From IMG/VR virus record IMGVR_UViG_3300050010_000483, positions 1 to 64,000 of that record: DNA of 64,000 nt; one strand, 5' to 3'. This document shows, in pieces, positions 23,486 through 32,273 of the stretch. The notes beneath the pieces are model-generated. The model saw only the letters and a list, made by a program, of their open reading frames with translations, was not told the DNA's origin and did not search any database. The stretch's first letter is position 1. Each line of letters opens with the position of its first letter. Made by a program: the position numbers and the translations under genes. Origin of the DNA: a virus.

Positions 23486-25606
23486 ATGTCACAGGAAAGT
23501 CTTGTACGGCTAAAGCAGATTAATAATCCAGAACTCTCTGGATATATCCTGAGTGTTGTTACACAGGGCAGTCAAGCTGCTGGGCTACAATATTTTCGAC
23601 TCAGCAGCCCATCTGCTGGAACGTTCTTATACGATTCTACCAATAATTTCTACGAGCAGGGATTTCAATTTGGTTATCCTTCAAATATCTTTCTTATAGA
23701 TTTTTATGGTACGAGTAATATTGCTCCTGTTCCATATGGAAAACCATATATTTACGGATTTGACATCTACGGTGGAGCAATTTTTTCAAGTGGTAATCGG
23801 GTAATTACCACTGTTGACACGGGAAATTTTATTTCCTATGGACAATTGTTACGTACGAGTGGCAGTCTTGTCAATACCCTTTTAAAGTACTGTTACCCTA
23901 ATTTACCGACGAGTGTTACCAACGGAAATATTGAAAATACTTTTCTTCCCTATGGAATTGATCTTAATAATGAGTGGTTGATTGGCGACGATACAATTCC
24001 TTCTATTGACTGGCAAAATAGAGTATTGTCGGGTGACTGGAATGTCCAGTCTCTTACAATTGGTGGACAGCCCGTTACAACTGGTGGACAAAATATCACT
24101 GGTGATTTTATTACAACGGGACAAACGGGAATTTTCGCACCAGAAAATATTGGTCTACCAACTGTGGGATACTATGGTTCTCAGTCTAATGGTTCGACCG
24201 CGGGACTCACCGCTGGTCTTCGTCACGAAGATGCCCTTGATCAGATTGATTTGATTTTGGGACTATTGGCTCCTGCGAAACCATTAAATCTTTCTCAATC
24301 AACGTTTTTGCTAACGGGCAGAACTTACTCGGCATACATGCAGGGCTCAAATACTTTAGTTAGTAATGTTGTGAATAATTTCCGTTTTACGGGATATGCG
24401 ACGGGTTTCTATAATGGCGCAGCGGGCACACTATCGGGTTTCATTAATGGAATTTTGACGGGGCAGGATATTCTGACTACTGGAAATGATGTCGGTAATT
24501 ATACGGGCCTGACTATTACTACTGATGCTGATTATTGGGGTGGAACATTTGGTAAGGCTGGATTTTGGTATTATTTGAATGCTCAAGTTAGTCCCATTTC
24601 ACCATTAAACAGCGGTATGTTTACAACTCAATTAGTTCATTCTCAGACTGGACCCACAAACATTATCACTGGTTATTGTGATTTTTCTCAAACAGCAAAA
24701 ACAGTTTTGAATACTTTTAACACGGGAACGGCAACAACCCGCATGACTGATGGGGTAATTTCACTGGCCCCAAATGATCAAGTTCTAATTAATTTCAATG
24801 TATTAAGCGGGGTTGGAGCTTTTTATGCAAATCCAATTGCCCAAGCCTCTTGTTCTCAATTGTCAACAGTTAACGTCGCTCCAACAGGGGCACCTGCAAG
24901 TGGAACAACTTTAGTTTTATCCACAGTTTTAACGGCGGCCAATAATGCCTACACAACTGGTGCGACTATTAATTTGACGGCATATAATTCCGCTGGTCAA
25001 TCTTTTTCCATTGCAAATCAAACAAATGTCCGTGTTGATACAGTTTCCAATCAACAGGCTCAAAGAACAACCGCTGGTTCAGGATTGTATCCTACTATTG
25101 GATTTAATGCATTATACAACAACAATATCAGTATAAGCGGCAATGAAGAACTTCAAATGATTAATGGGGCTTTACAATATCCTCCATCAGTTGACTATAG
25201 AATTTATCTTCCATCAGGAGTAAACTATACCAATTTACCAGCGGGTACCTACTTGGGATATCGTTGGGCCATGTTTAACATGGGTCAAGTTACAAACGCT
25301 TCAAACGTCCAAGTAACATTCAATAATGCAAATAATTTTGGAAGTTCTGCCATCGTCAGTGATCTTTTGTTGTACGTACAAGTTTCAGGACAAACGGCTG
25401 GATGGATTAATGGTAATTCTGCTTATCCTGGGGTTGGTAATCCAACTAACAATGGAGATTCAGCTTTGGTAGTTGCTTTAAGCTTAAGTACCGTTAAACT
25501 GATTACGTTTGGTTCAGTTTCATTGACTGGTCCCGTGTATATTAGAGTTGGAATTCCAAGCGGTAGTAATAAGAATTTTTCATCTATAAGTTTAGTACAA
25601 GTATAA
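23486..25606 (+). CDS. Fibre protein, 706 aa
   Basis: The N-terminus (RLKQINNPELSGYI) matches that of the collagen-like fibre at 9921. Residues 112-215 form a module (TGNFISYGQLL ... GQNITGDFITTGQTG) shared with the next gene at residues 163-267. The middle is repetitive beta-type sequence with many TG and SG turns. The C-terminal 180 residues (from about SVDYRIYLPSG) look like a beta-sandwich domain of unknown specificity. The start is the ATG just after a GTGTAAT element, with no alternative Met nearby. Probably a fibre or decoration protein attached through its N-terminal peptide. Confidence 0.7.
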   Translation: MSQESLVRLKQINNPELSGYILSVVTQGSQAAGLQYFRLSSPSAGTFLYDSTNNFYEQGFQFGYPSNIFLIDFYGTSNIAPVPYGKPYIYGFDIYGGAIFSSGNRVITTVDTGNFISYGQLLRTSGSLVNTLLKYCYPNLPTSVTNGNIENTFLPYGIDLNNEWLIGDDTIPSIDWQNRVLSGDWNVQSLTIGGQPVTTGGQNITGDFITTGQTGIFAPENIGLPTVGYYGSQSNGSTAGLTAGLRHEDALDQIDLILGLLAPAKPLNLSQSTFLLTGRTYSAYMQGSNTLVSNVVNNFRFTGYATGFYNGAAGTLSGFINGILTGQDILTTGNDVGNYTGLTITTDADYWGGTFGKAGFWYYLNAQVSPISPLNSGMFTTQLVHSQTGPTNIITGYCDFSQTAKTVLNTFNTGTATTRMTDGVISLAPNDQVLINFNVLSGVGAFYANPIAQASCSQLSTVNVAPTGAPASGTTLVLSTVLTAANNAYTTGATINLTAYNSAGQSFSIANQTNVRVDTVSNQQAQRTTAGSGLYPTIGFNALYNNNISISGNEELQMINGALQYPPSVDYRIYLPSGVNYTNLPAGTYLGYRWAMFNMGQVTNASNVQVTFNNANNFGSSAIVSDLLLYVQVSGQTAGWINGNSAYPGVGNPTNNGDSALVVALSLSTVKLITFGSVSLTGPVYIRVGIPSGSNKNFSSISLVQV
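23819..24130 (+). repeat. Duplicated fibre module, copy 1
   Basis: This 312-base segment encodes 104 residues and recurs at 26094-26408 in the next gene with high identity at both DNA and protein level (for example LNNEWLIG and GGQNITGDFIT are common). It marks a duplicated domain between neighbouring fibre genes. Confidence 0.8.
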
Positions 25607-25607
25607 T

Positions 25608-26687
25608 ATGCCCAGTATCACACAAATTGCCGACATTTTATTCAAAAAATGGATGGGCCTTGGCGACACTCAATCGGGAAGACAGTTCTTTAATGAACCG
25701 ATTCGTGGACGTGTGTTCGTGGTTAATTCACAAATTTGGGGACAATCTAACCAAATTCCAAATACCGCTCCAACAAGTTCGTCTGGTATTGTTCAATATG
25801 TCACGGAATATCCGCTAACTGCTGTAGTTGGCACCACAAACTCTTTTTCTGGCGCATTGTTACAAAATACAATTCCATTCAACTGGGGTGATGGAACAAG
25901 CTACAATTACAAACTTTACGATAGCACTTATTCCCAAATTGCTTTTGGCGTAAATGATTGGACGGTAGACACGGAGGCGGGAATTTTAATGTTTAACAAT
26001 GGTGTGCCGCCAAACATGCCTCCATTGATAACGTTTTATCGTTACAGTGGAGTTATAGGCATAAACACTGGCAACTTTATAACAACAGAACAAACAGGAA
26101 ATTTCATTTCATCTGGACAATTATTAAGTGCAAGCGGCGATCTTGTCAATACTATTTCAATGTATGGTAACTCTAGTTTGCCGATAGGTTGCGTTACTAG
26201 TGGAAATCTTGAAAACACTTTTCTTCCCTATGGAATTAATCTTAATAATGAGTGGTTGATTGGTAACAATACACTTCCTTCTGTTGACTGGCAAAATAGA
26301 ATATTATCGGGCGACTGGAACGCCCAGTCTCTTACCGTTGGTGGACAACCAATTACAACTGGTGGACAAAATATCACTGGTGATTTTATAACATCGGCAC
26401 AAACAGGTCAATTTTATTCTTCAGCTAATCCATCAGGATTTTTAACAAAGAACAATGTGTACTCATTCAAAACAACACTAATAAGCGGGATTAATAGTCA
26501 AACCATTTCATACGGGCAGACTTTTGTCACTCCACCATTGGAAGTTTCATGTACGTTTCAAAATGACGTGGACAATTATGTTTACAGCTACGCTATTTCC
26601 AGTGTAAATACAAGTGGATTTATTATCGGATTTTCCGATTATTTGTCGAATGGCGGATATATCCTTAATACTCAAATCAACTTTTAA
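25608..26687 (+). CDS. Fibre protein with lectin-like C-terminus, 359 aa
   Basis: Domains in order: an N-terminal segment (about 1-25) starting SITQIADILFKKWMG; a beta domain (about 30-150: RGRVFVVNSQIWG, VNDWTVDTEAGILMF, PPLITFYRYSG); the module shared with the upstream gene (163-267); and a C-terminal domain (about 285-359: ISYGQTFVTPPLEVSCTF, TSGFIIGFSDY). The last resembles an H-type lectin fold by its strand pattern. Such domains bind sugars, so this could contact the host surface. It follows the upstream gene by one base and is probably assembled with it. The lectin assignment is from memory of the pattern, not a search. Confidence 0.65.
   Translation: MPSITQIADILFKKWMGLGDTQSGRQFFNEPIRGRVFVVNSQIWGQSNQIPNTAPTSSSGIVQYVTEYPLTAVVGTTNSFSGALLQNTIPFNWGDGTSYNYKLYDSTYSQIAFGVNDWTVDTEAGILMFNNGVPPNMPPLITFYRYSGVIGINTGNFITTEQTGNFISSGQLLSASGDLVNTISMYGNSSLPIGCVTSGNLENTFLPYGINLNNEWLIGNNTLPSVDWQNRILSGDWNAQSLTVGGQPITTGGQNITGDFITSAQTGQFYSSANPSGFLTKNNVYSFKTTLISGINSQTISYGQTFVTPPLEVSCTFQNDVDNYVYSYAISSVNTSGFIIGFSDYLSNGGYILNTQINF
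26094..26408 (+). repeat. Duplicated fibre module, copy 2
   Basis: This 315-base segment is the second copy of the module at 23819-24130, one codon longer (105 residues), about 2.3 kb downstream of the first. Confidence 0.8.
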
Positions 26688-26693
26688 TAAATT

Positions 26694-29321
26694 ATGATTC
26701 AATCATTTGATCAGATAAGACTCTCTAACCAGTTAATGAACGCAATGGGTGGCCAATTGGTCGTCGCTGGTCAAAACGTTGTCTATTCAGGGCTATTGGC
26801 AAGCAGTTGTAATTTCCTGCAAAACGAAATTACATCGCTTTCAGGGATGTTGACAAGCACACTGCAAAACGAAATTCTATTGTCGAGTTCAAATTTCCTT
26901 GGTAATAACGCTGGTGCTTTGGCCAACAATTCAGCTTTCAGCAACTGTATTGGTAATAATGCTGGTACTTTAGCCAACAATTCAGCTTTCAGTAACTTCA
27001 TTGGTAATAATGCTGGTACTTTGACTAACAATTCATTTTTCAGCAACTTCATGGGTTATAATGCTGGTTCTTTGGCCAACAATTCAGCCTTTAGTAACTT
27101 CATGGGTTATAACGCTGGCGCTAATGCTACAAATGCAAATTCCAGCATTTTCATTGGTAATAACGCTGGTGGGGCCGCAATTGGCAATAATACCACTGGA
27201 TTAAACAATGTTATTGCGATTGGATGTAATTCTGCTTACCAGGATAATGTTTGTAACGCCTCAGGTTATTCATCAATTTTAATTGGTGACTATACGCAGA
27301 CTTCTGGTTTTAGCAACAGTATCACCATCGGTCGCGGAACCGCCAACAGCAATAGTGGCCAGTTTAACATTGGCAACCTACTGTTTGGCAATGGTATTTA
27401 TACTGGTACGGGAAATTCCAATCAGGCACAGATTGGTCAGGTTGGTATCGGTACCAACAATCCTGCGGCAACTTTGGACGTCAATGGCAGTGGTAACTTC
27501 AGCAGTGGTTTGTATATCAGTGGTGTAAACATCACATCATATTTTGGTACATCCACGGTTTCGGACGCCACTGGTATATTCTTACAGGGTGAAATTACTT
27601 CATTATCGGGTCACGTTATAACTCTAGTAAGTCTCGTGGCCGCCAATCTAGCAATCACTATTGGGGAGTCTACCCAATTGCAGATTAACAATTTGTCTGG
27701 TTCATTGTCTGGTTTATTAAATGATTCTGGTGTATTTTTACAAAATGAAATTACATCTCTATCTGGAACTCTCACTGATTCACTTGGTATCGTTACCTAT
27801 GACGATCAAGTTGTTCACACTTCTGGTAACGAAATTATTTCTGGTATCAAACTGTTTACAGGATTTATTATCGCAAGGGAAATCGTTGCAGATTCTGGAC
27901 AAATTGGTACATTCAATATTTCTATTGGTACATCTGCTGGTTCGACTACTTCTGGACCAATAGGTACATATAATATTTATTTTGGTAATTATGCTGGATT
28001 TGACAATACTGGGGCTGGAAACAACGTGGGTATCGGTTATGGTGTTCTGGGAAACTCATCAACTTATTTATCTGTTGCTATTGGTTCCGATGCTGGTGAC
28101 AAGACCACTGATTCAACTCGCTGTAACTTCATTGGTAATGGCGCTGGTTCTCAAACTTATACTACAGATTCAAGTAACTTTATTGGTTGTAATGCTGGCG
28201 CTAATGCCTCAAATGTAAATTCAAGTAACTTCATTGGTGATACCGCTGGTTCTAGTGCCACAAATGCAAATTCAAGCAACTTCATGGGTTATGATGCTGG
28301 TTCTTTGGCCAACAATTCAGCTTTCAGCAACTTCATTGGTTATACTGCTGGTGCTCAAACTCATAATTTATCTGCCTGTAACTTCATTGGTTATGGCGCT
28401 GGTCTTCAAACTTATAATTCAGATTCAAGTAACTTCATTGGTAATAACGCTGGTGCTTTTTCCTCAAATGCAAATTCAAGTAACTTCATTGGTCATAATG
28501 CTGGTGGGGCAGCGTATGGTTACAATACCACTGGATTGAACAACGTTATTGCAATTGGATATAATTCTGCCTATCAGGATACTGCTAATAATGCCTCGGG
28601 TTATTCATCAATTTTAATTGGTGATTATACTCAGACTTCTGGTTTTAGCAACAGTATCACCATTGGTCGCGGAACCGCCAATAGTAACAGTGGTCAGTTT
28701 AACATCGGTAACTTACTGTTCGGTAATGGTATTTATACTGGCACGGATACTTCCAATCAGGCACAGATTGGTCAGGTTGGTATCGGTACCAACAATCCTG
28801 CGGCAACTTTGGACGTCAATGGCAGTGGTAACTTCAGCAGTGGTTTGTATATCAGTGGTGTAAACATCACATCATATTTTGGTACATCCACGGTTTCGGA
28901 CGCCACTGGTATATTTTTACAAAATGAAATTACGTCTCTATCTGGAACTCTCATTAGTTTATCTTTAGGAACGACAACTATATTGACAGGAGCGATAAGT
29001 ACATATTCTACCCTGAATTCTTCTAGTCGTTTAATTAACTGTGATTTTAATTTACCAAAATCATTTGTCACTTTGACGGATGGGATGGGACCATTCGTAT
29101 GGACATTTACAGGTGTCAATGTTCCTGCTGGAAACAATTATGCTGCTACATCTTTGTTTGTGAATAATAATGTTACTAGTACCACTGGTTCTCTTGTATT
29201 TCCTTCTGGATGGATTTGGCTTGGGTTGATGCCAATATACCTTGCCGCTGGAAAATCGGCTTATTTAAATTTGGAATCATTTGGTGAAAACATTGTAGCA
29301 GCCTGGGGTACTCAATATTGA
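26694..29321 (+). CDS. Large beta-roll fibre protein, 875 aa
   Basis: The protein has two arrays of a 17-residue repeat with the core NFIGNNAG. One has five full copies from about residue 65, the other seven full copies from about residue 478, each ending in NAGGAA. The repeat resembles the left-handed beta-roll of YadA-type adhesin heads. After each array comes the same block (NNVIAIGxNSAYQD, SILIGDYTQTSGFSNS, VGIGTNNPAATLDVNGSG, SGVNITSYFGTS). Coiled-coil-like segments (NEITSLSGxL) separate the blocks. The C-terminal 100 residues form a different domain (LINCDFNLPKSF ... WGTQY). It is likely a trimeric fibre. The internal duplication includes 165 identical bases (27416-27580 and 28751-28915). 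Confidence 0.75.
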   Translation: MIQSFDQIRLSNQLMNAMGGQLVVAGQNVVYSGLLASSCNFLQNEITSLSGMLTSTLQNEILLSSSNFLGNNAGALANNSAFSNCIGNNAGTLANNSAFSNFIGNNAGTLTNNSFFSNFMGYNAGSLANNSAFSNFMGYNAGANATNANSSIFIGNNAGGAAIGNNTTGLNNVIAIGCNSAYQDNVCNASGYSSILIGDYTQTSGFSNSITIGRGTANSNSGQFNIGNLLFGNGIYTGTGNSNQAQIGQVGIGTNNPAATLDVNGSGNFSSGLYISGVNITSYFGTSTVSDATGIFLQGEITSLSGHVITLVSLVAANLAITIGESTQLQINNLSGSLSGLLNDSGVFLQNEITSLSGTLTDSLGIVTYDDQVVHTSGNEIISGIKLFTGFIIAREIVADSGQIGTFNISIGTSAGSTTSGPIGTYNIYFGNYAGFDNTGAGNNVGIGYGVLGNSSTYLSVAIGSDAGDKTTDSTRCNFIGNGAGSQTYTTDSSNFIGCNAGANASNVNSSNFIGDTAGSSATNANSSNFMGYDAGSLANNSAFSNFIGYTAGAQTHNLSACNFIGYGAGLQTYNSDSSNFIGNNAGAFSSNANSSNFIGHNAGGAAYGYNTTGLNNVIAIGYNSAYQDTANNASGYSSILIGDYTQTSGFSNSITIGRGTANSNSGQFNIGNLLFGNGIYTGTDTSNQAQIGQVGIGTNNPAATLDVNGSGNFSSGLYISGVNITSYFGTSTVSDATGIFLQNEITSLSGTLISLSLGTTTILTGAISTYSTLNSSSRLINCDFNLPKSFVTLTDGMGPFVWTFTGVNVPAGNNYAATSLFVNNNVTSTTGSLVFPSGWIWLGLMPIYLAAGKSAYLNLESFGENIVAAWGTQY
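27416..27580 (+). repeat. 165-bp perfect direct repeat, copy 1
   Basis: Every base from 27416 to 27580 equals the base 1335 positions downstream. Flanking parts of the same duplicated block differ by scattered, mostly synonymous changes. Confidence 0.95.
28751..28915 (+). repeat. 165-bp perfect direct repeat, copy 2
   Basis: Second copy of the repeat at 27416-27580. The offset of 1335 bases is a whole number of codons, so recombination between the copies would delete 445 residues in frame. Confidence 0.95.
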
Positions 29322-29393
29322 TAAATTACGCATCTATAATAGAATCTTATTATTGGGAGAAATTGCTGTTCTTTACGCCAGCTATTAAAAAAC

Positions 29394-29400
29394 GTGTAAT
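29394..29400 (+). promoter_or_regulatory. GTGTAAT promoter-like element before the connector genes
   Basis: GTGTAAT ends 12 bases before ATG 29413. It begins a run of five genes with gaps or overlaps of at most one base. Confidence 0.6.
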
Positions 29401-29412
29401 TTAGGTTGTATT

Positions 29413-29742
29413 ATGATTACTTACGATTTAAACATTATTCAGGGTGATTCGTTCGCCACAACGGTGCCCGTTACCGATGTGAGTGGGAATCCCTTGAATT
29501 TAAATAACTACCAAATGAGTGGTTTTTATCGTAATTGGTTTTCAGCATCTGGTATCACAAGTCTAAACCCAAGCGGAGACGGAATAACAAGCGGATTGCT
29601 TTATCTCAACATTCCTTCAACAGGAACAGCGGCTTTACCCGTTGGTATTGGAGTCTACGATGTCAAGTTCACGGATTCTGGCAATAATTCATTCAGAGTC
29701 TATGGTGGCCATGTTTACGTTTCACCACAAGTAACTTATTAA
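29413..29742 (+). CDS. Small beta-sandwich virion protein, 109 aa
   Basis: The opening YDLNIIQGDSFATTVPV followed by GNPLNLNNYQMSGF matches a pattern common in phage virion and baseplate proteins (a hydrophobic strand, then GD/GA-x-F, then a 'DL-[TN]-x-Y' turn), typical of a small immunoglobulin-like N-terminal domain such as that of BppU. The whole 109-residue protein is just this domain. It heads the connector operon, one base before the next gene. A role at the neck or head surface is plausible; I cannot assign it. Confidence 0.6.
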   Translation: MITYDLNIIQGDSFATTVPVTDVSGNPLNLNNYQMSGFYRNWFSASGITSLNPSGDGITSGLLYLNIPSTGTAALPVGIGVYDVKFTDSGNNSFRVYGGHVYVSPQVTY

Positions 29743-29743
29743 C

Positions 29744-30325
29744 ATGAAAATTACCGACATTGCCAATGAAATTTTTTTAATTAATGGTTCCCCCACAACC
29801 ACAAGCATACCAGCAATTGCCTTTTGGGTTCGTCATCAAATCGGACGACTAAGCACATTGCTCTATGAAAATTTTCAATTTAATCCGAATACTCTTGAAA
29901 TTTGTCATGAGGACTGGAAGCAGGGAACTTGCTATCATTGTGAACCCTGGAATATGAATTGTCCCCCAAACAGTCCACTAACACCCGTTTATGAGGGTTT
30001 GGGTTTTCCCGTGGTCGCAATCATTAATCAAATGTATCGAGTTTATGACCTTGAAGTTCAGATTCGTACTCAGATGAATTTCATAAATAATCAAAGCGAT
30101 ATTATCAGTGTTGAAGATCAACATACGGTTATCATGAAAATTAATCGTAATTCTCTAAGCCAAACTCTCAATAATATTCGCAAAGACGAAATCAAAATGC
30201 TTGACGAGCTAGTTATGCACTATCGTTTAAACAAAAATCGCCCAGCCGATGTTTCTGGTGATGATACAGTACCAGGATTTTACGATGCCTATTGGTCAGC
30301 CTATCCAGCTTATATTAGACGATAA
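29744..30325 (+). CDS. Candidate head-tail connector (adaptor), 193 aa
   Basis: The protein starts with a helical segment (KITDIANEIF, then AIAFWVRHQIGRLSTLLYENF), the usual start of head-tail adaptor proteins, followed by a cysteine-containing stretch (C51, C59, C62, C68), then strands and a C-terminal helix (NNIRKDEIKMLDELVMHYRL). It is the first of four proteins between the fibres and the tail tube with overlapping stops and starts, in the position of adaptor, stopper and terminator genes. The cysteine group could bind a metal. The assignment is by order and helix pattern. Confidence 0.55.
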   Translation: MKITDIANEIFLINGSPTTTSIPAIAFWVRHQIGRLSTLLYENFQFNPNTLEICHEDWKQGTCYHCEPWNMNCPPNSPLTPVYEGLGFPVVAIINQMYRVYDLEVQIRTQMNFINNQSDIISVEDQHTVIMKINRNSLSQTLNNIRKDEIKMLDELVMHYRLNKNRPADVSGDDTVPGFYDAYWSAYPAYIRR

Positions 30326-30777
30326 TGCAAAATCTTCTTACATCTTCTCAATTGGCAATTTTGAGTGGGGACTTTGATACCGTTTTTACAACCATGTGTC
30401 GTGGTAAAACCGTCACGGTGGTAAAAGAACCGCTTAAAACAACAGTTTCCAGTCCAATCACACAAAATAATGTGTTTGGTTTTGGAGAAATGCAGGCAAA
30501 TTCTGTTTATGACTATACTCCTGTTACTGGTGTTTTTCCAGCTTTTATAATTTATCCCAGAGATTATCAGACATCTTTGAATTCAGAAATTGATATTCGT
30601 GTGGGTTCTGAACCAATAAAAATTAAAGTACAACAGGATTGTCGAGACTTTATTTATAATGGTCGAACATTACATCTGATTGCCGATAATAAAACTTTTT
30701 ATCTGGATGGAGAAGCCAGATTGCAATTATTTTTAAATGGTAATTACTATTTCTTTAATTTAAAGGAAACCAAGTAA
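30325..30777 (+). CDS. Candidate head completion (stopper) protein, 150 aa
   Basis: This beta-rich protein of 150 residues (KTVTVVKEPLKTT, FPAFIIYPRDYQT, EPIKIKVQQDCRDFIYNG) is placed second in the connector series. Its start overlaps the upstream stop by one base and its stop overlaps the next ATG. Small beta-barrel stopper proteins occupy this place in siphoviruses. No diagnostic motif is seen. Confidence 0.5.
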   Translation: MQNLLTSSQLAILSGDFDTVFTTMCRGKTVTVVKEPLKTTVSSPITQNNVFGFGEMQANSVYDYTPVTGVFPAFIIYPRDYQTSLNSEIDIRVGSEPIKIKVQQDCRDFIYNGRTLHLIADNKTFYLDGEARLQLFLNGNYYFFNLKETK

Positions 30778-31394
30778 TGACAACTTTTACCTTTAAAATT
30801 AACAGAGAAAAAATGAAGCTCATTGCTGACAAGGCCATGGGTAAGGCTCCTGCTATTAAACAGGCTGCTGAAAAAGTTTTCTTCGCCGCTTTTCTCAAAG
30901 CTAAAAAGGGAATGTTACAAGCTTTTGATCGTCACCCTGTTACACAGGAACTTTTAAATGGACCAACCGCCGAAAATATTAGTGATACTCTTGGTGGTGG
31001 CTATGGAAATCTTTTTGCATTTATTGGTTTTGATGTTGGTGATACCCCAACGGCCCCATTGAAAGAATTACTGGATGTCGGCACTTCCTATCGTATTTCT
31101 GTTTATAAAAATCGAACTTGGTATTTCAAGGTTAAGTTTCCCAGCAGGGGAAGTATTGAAAAAGCCACGCCCATGCCGTGGGAAGTGGGTAATAGTTGGG
31201 CCGAAGGCATCGAAAAGGGTATTAGTGGTTTGAGTAATTTCATGTATAAACATTGGGAGGGTGGACGCTCTCAAGAGGGTTTTCAATTAAAATATCTAAA
31301 CTTAAGTAATATTGGTTTTAAACCACAACCATATTTATCAGAAATTTTGAACAGTTTTCGTAAAAGCATGAACGACAATAAAGGAATTGCCTAA
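30777..31394 (+). CDS. Candidate neck / tail completion protein, 205 aa
   Basis: A helical N-terminus rich in Lys and Ala (AIKQAAEKVFFAAFLKAKKGM), a Gly-rich loop (DTLGGGYGNLFAFIGFDVG), and a final helix (PYLSEILNSFRKSM) fit neck proteins of the HK97 gp10 type, which often end with a conserved helical tail. The position between stopper and tube supports this. The gene starts and ends with one-base overlaps. Confidence 0.55.
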   Translation: MTTFTFKINREKMKLIADKAMGKAPAIKQAAEKVFFAAFLKAKKGMLQAFDRHPVTQELLNGPTAENISDTLGGGYGNLFAFIGFDVGDTPTAPLKELLDVGTSYRISVYKNRTWYFKVKFPSRGSIEKATPMPWEVGNSWAEGIEKGISGLSNFMYKHWEGGRSQEGFQLKYLNLSNIGFKPQPYLSEILNSFRKSMNDNKGIA

Positions 31395-32221
31395 TGTTAC
31401 CAGCCCTGGAAAATAGAATAATGAGCAATTTAATGTTGTTTCTTGACAACCGCCTTCAAAACGTGGGTCAAGGATACAATAATTATAGTAGCTTGTTCTA
31501 TTCGATTCCCAGCAATGTTAATGGATGGTATGCTTATGCCGCACCCTTCAAACAGCTTTGCAATGACACTTCTGTATCTGGCGTAACGGTTATGTCGGGT
31601 GTTTATGTTAATGGGACATACACACCAGTTGGTTCTGGACATTTGGCTGCGATAAATCATTATGATGGAGTTGTGTATTTCAATACTCCGCTGCCAAGTA
31701 CAACCACAATTAGTGGAAATTATGCTATCAAAGAATTCAGCATCGAGATTACAGATCAACAAGAGTGGAAGTTACTTTTTGAAACCAAGTATGTTTCAAA
31801 TAATAGGTTTAATCAAACTTTGAGCGGACTTCCCTTGGATACTAAAACTTCGCCAATCATTTTTTTGATGCTTCAAAATAACGATAGTATTCCTTTTGGA
31901 TTTCATCGTATAAATAACGCCCAGACTTCAATTCGTGCAATTGTAATCGCTGATACAGAATATCAGAGAATCGCTGCTTGTGGCCTTTTACAGACGGTAA
32001 ATCAGTATTATTTGCCCATGGTATCAGGACTGCCATTCGATGTACTTGGGAATATTACAGGAACTAATTATAACTATACGGGTTTGGGGCAAGACCCAAC
32101 CTATTCCCCTTGGATTCAGAAGGCAAAAGGGGTAGATATTAATCAAAAAGGCGATTACCAGAACATTTATAAAAAAATGGGTATGGTTGATTTCGTTATA
32201 AGCACAGTGACCCAGAATTAA
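31394..32221 (+). CDS. Candidate tail terminator / neck protein, 275 aa
   Basis: This is the last gene before the tail tube, the position of a tail terminator. It is longer than typical terminators (275 residues). A helical N-terminus (LPALENRIMSNLMLFLDNRLQ) precedes beta-type sequence and a domain with TSPIIFLMLQNN and RAIVIADTEYQRIAACGLLQ. No definite family is recognised. The ATG overlaps the previous stop by one base. Confidence 0.5.
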   Translation: MLPALENRIMSNLMLFLDNRLQNVGQGYNNYSSLFYSIPSNVNGWYAYAAPFKQLCNDTSVSGVTVMSGVYVNGTYTPVGSGHLAAINHYDGVVYFNTPLPSTTTISGNYAIKEFSIEITDQQEWKLLFETKYVSNNRFNQTLSGLPLDTKTSPIIFLMLQNNDSIPFGFHRINNAQTSIRAIVIADTEYQRIAACGLLQTVNQYYLPMVSGLPFDVLGNITGTNYNYTGLGQDPTYSPWIQKAKGVDINQKGDYQNIYKKMGMVDFVISTVTQN

Positions 32222-32242
32222 CTTCCCAATTAATAAAAATCA

Positions 32243-32249
32243 CTGTAAA
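32243..32249 (+). promoter_or_regulatory. Degenerate GTGTAAT-like element before the tail tube gene
   Basis: CTGTAAA (ACTGTAAATAATC) differs from the consensus at two positions and ends 24 bases before ATG 32274. AGAAGGA (32256-32262) is a good ribosome-binding site. This gene may rely on translation efficiency rather than a leaderless start. Confidence 0.3.
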
Positions 32250-32273
32250 TAATCAAGAAGGATAATAATCTAT

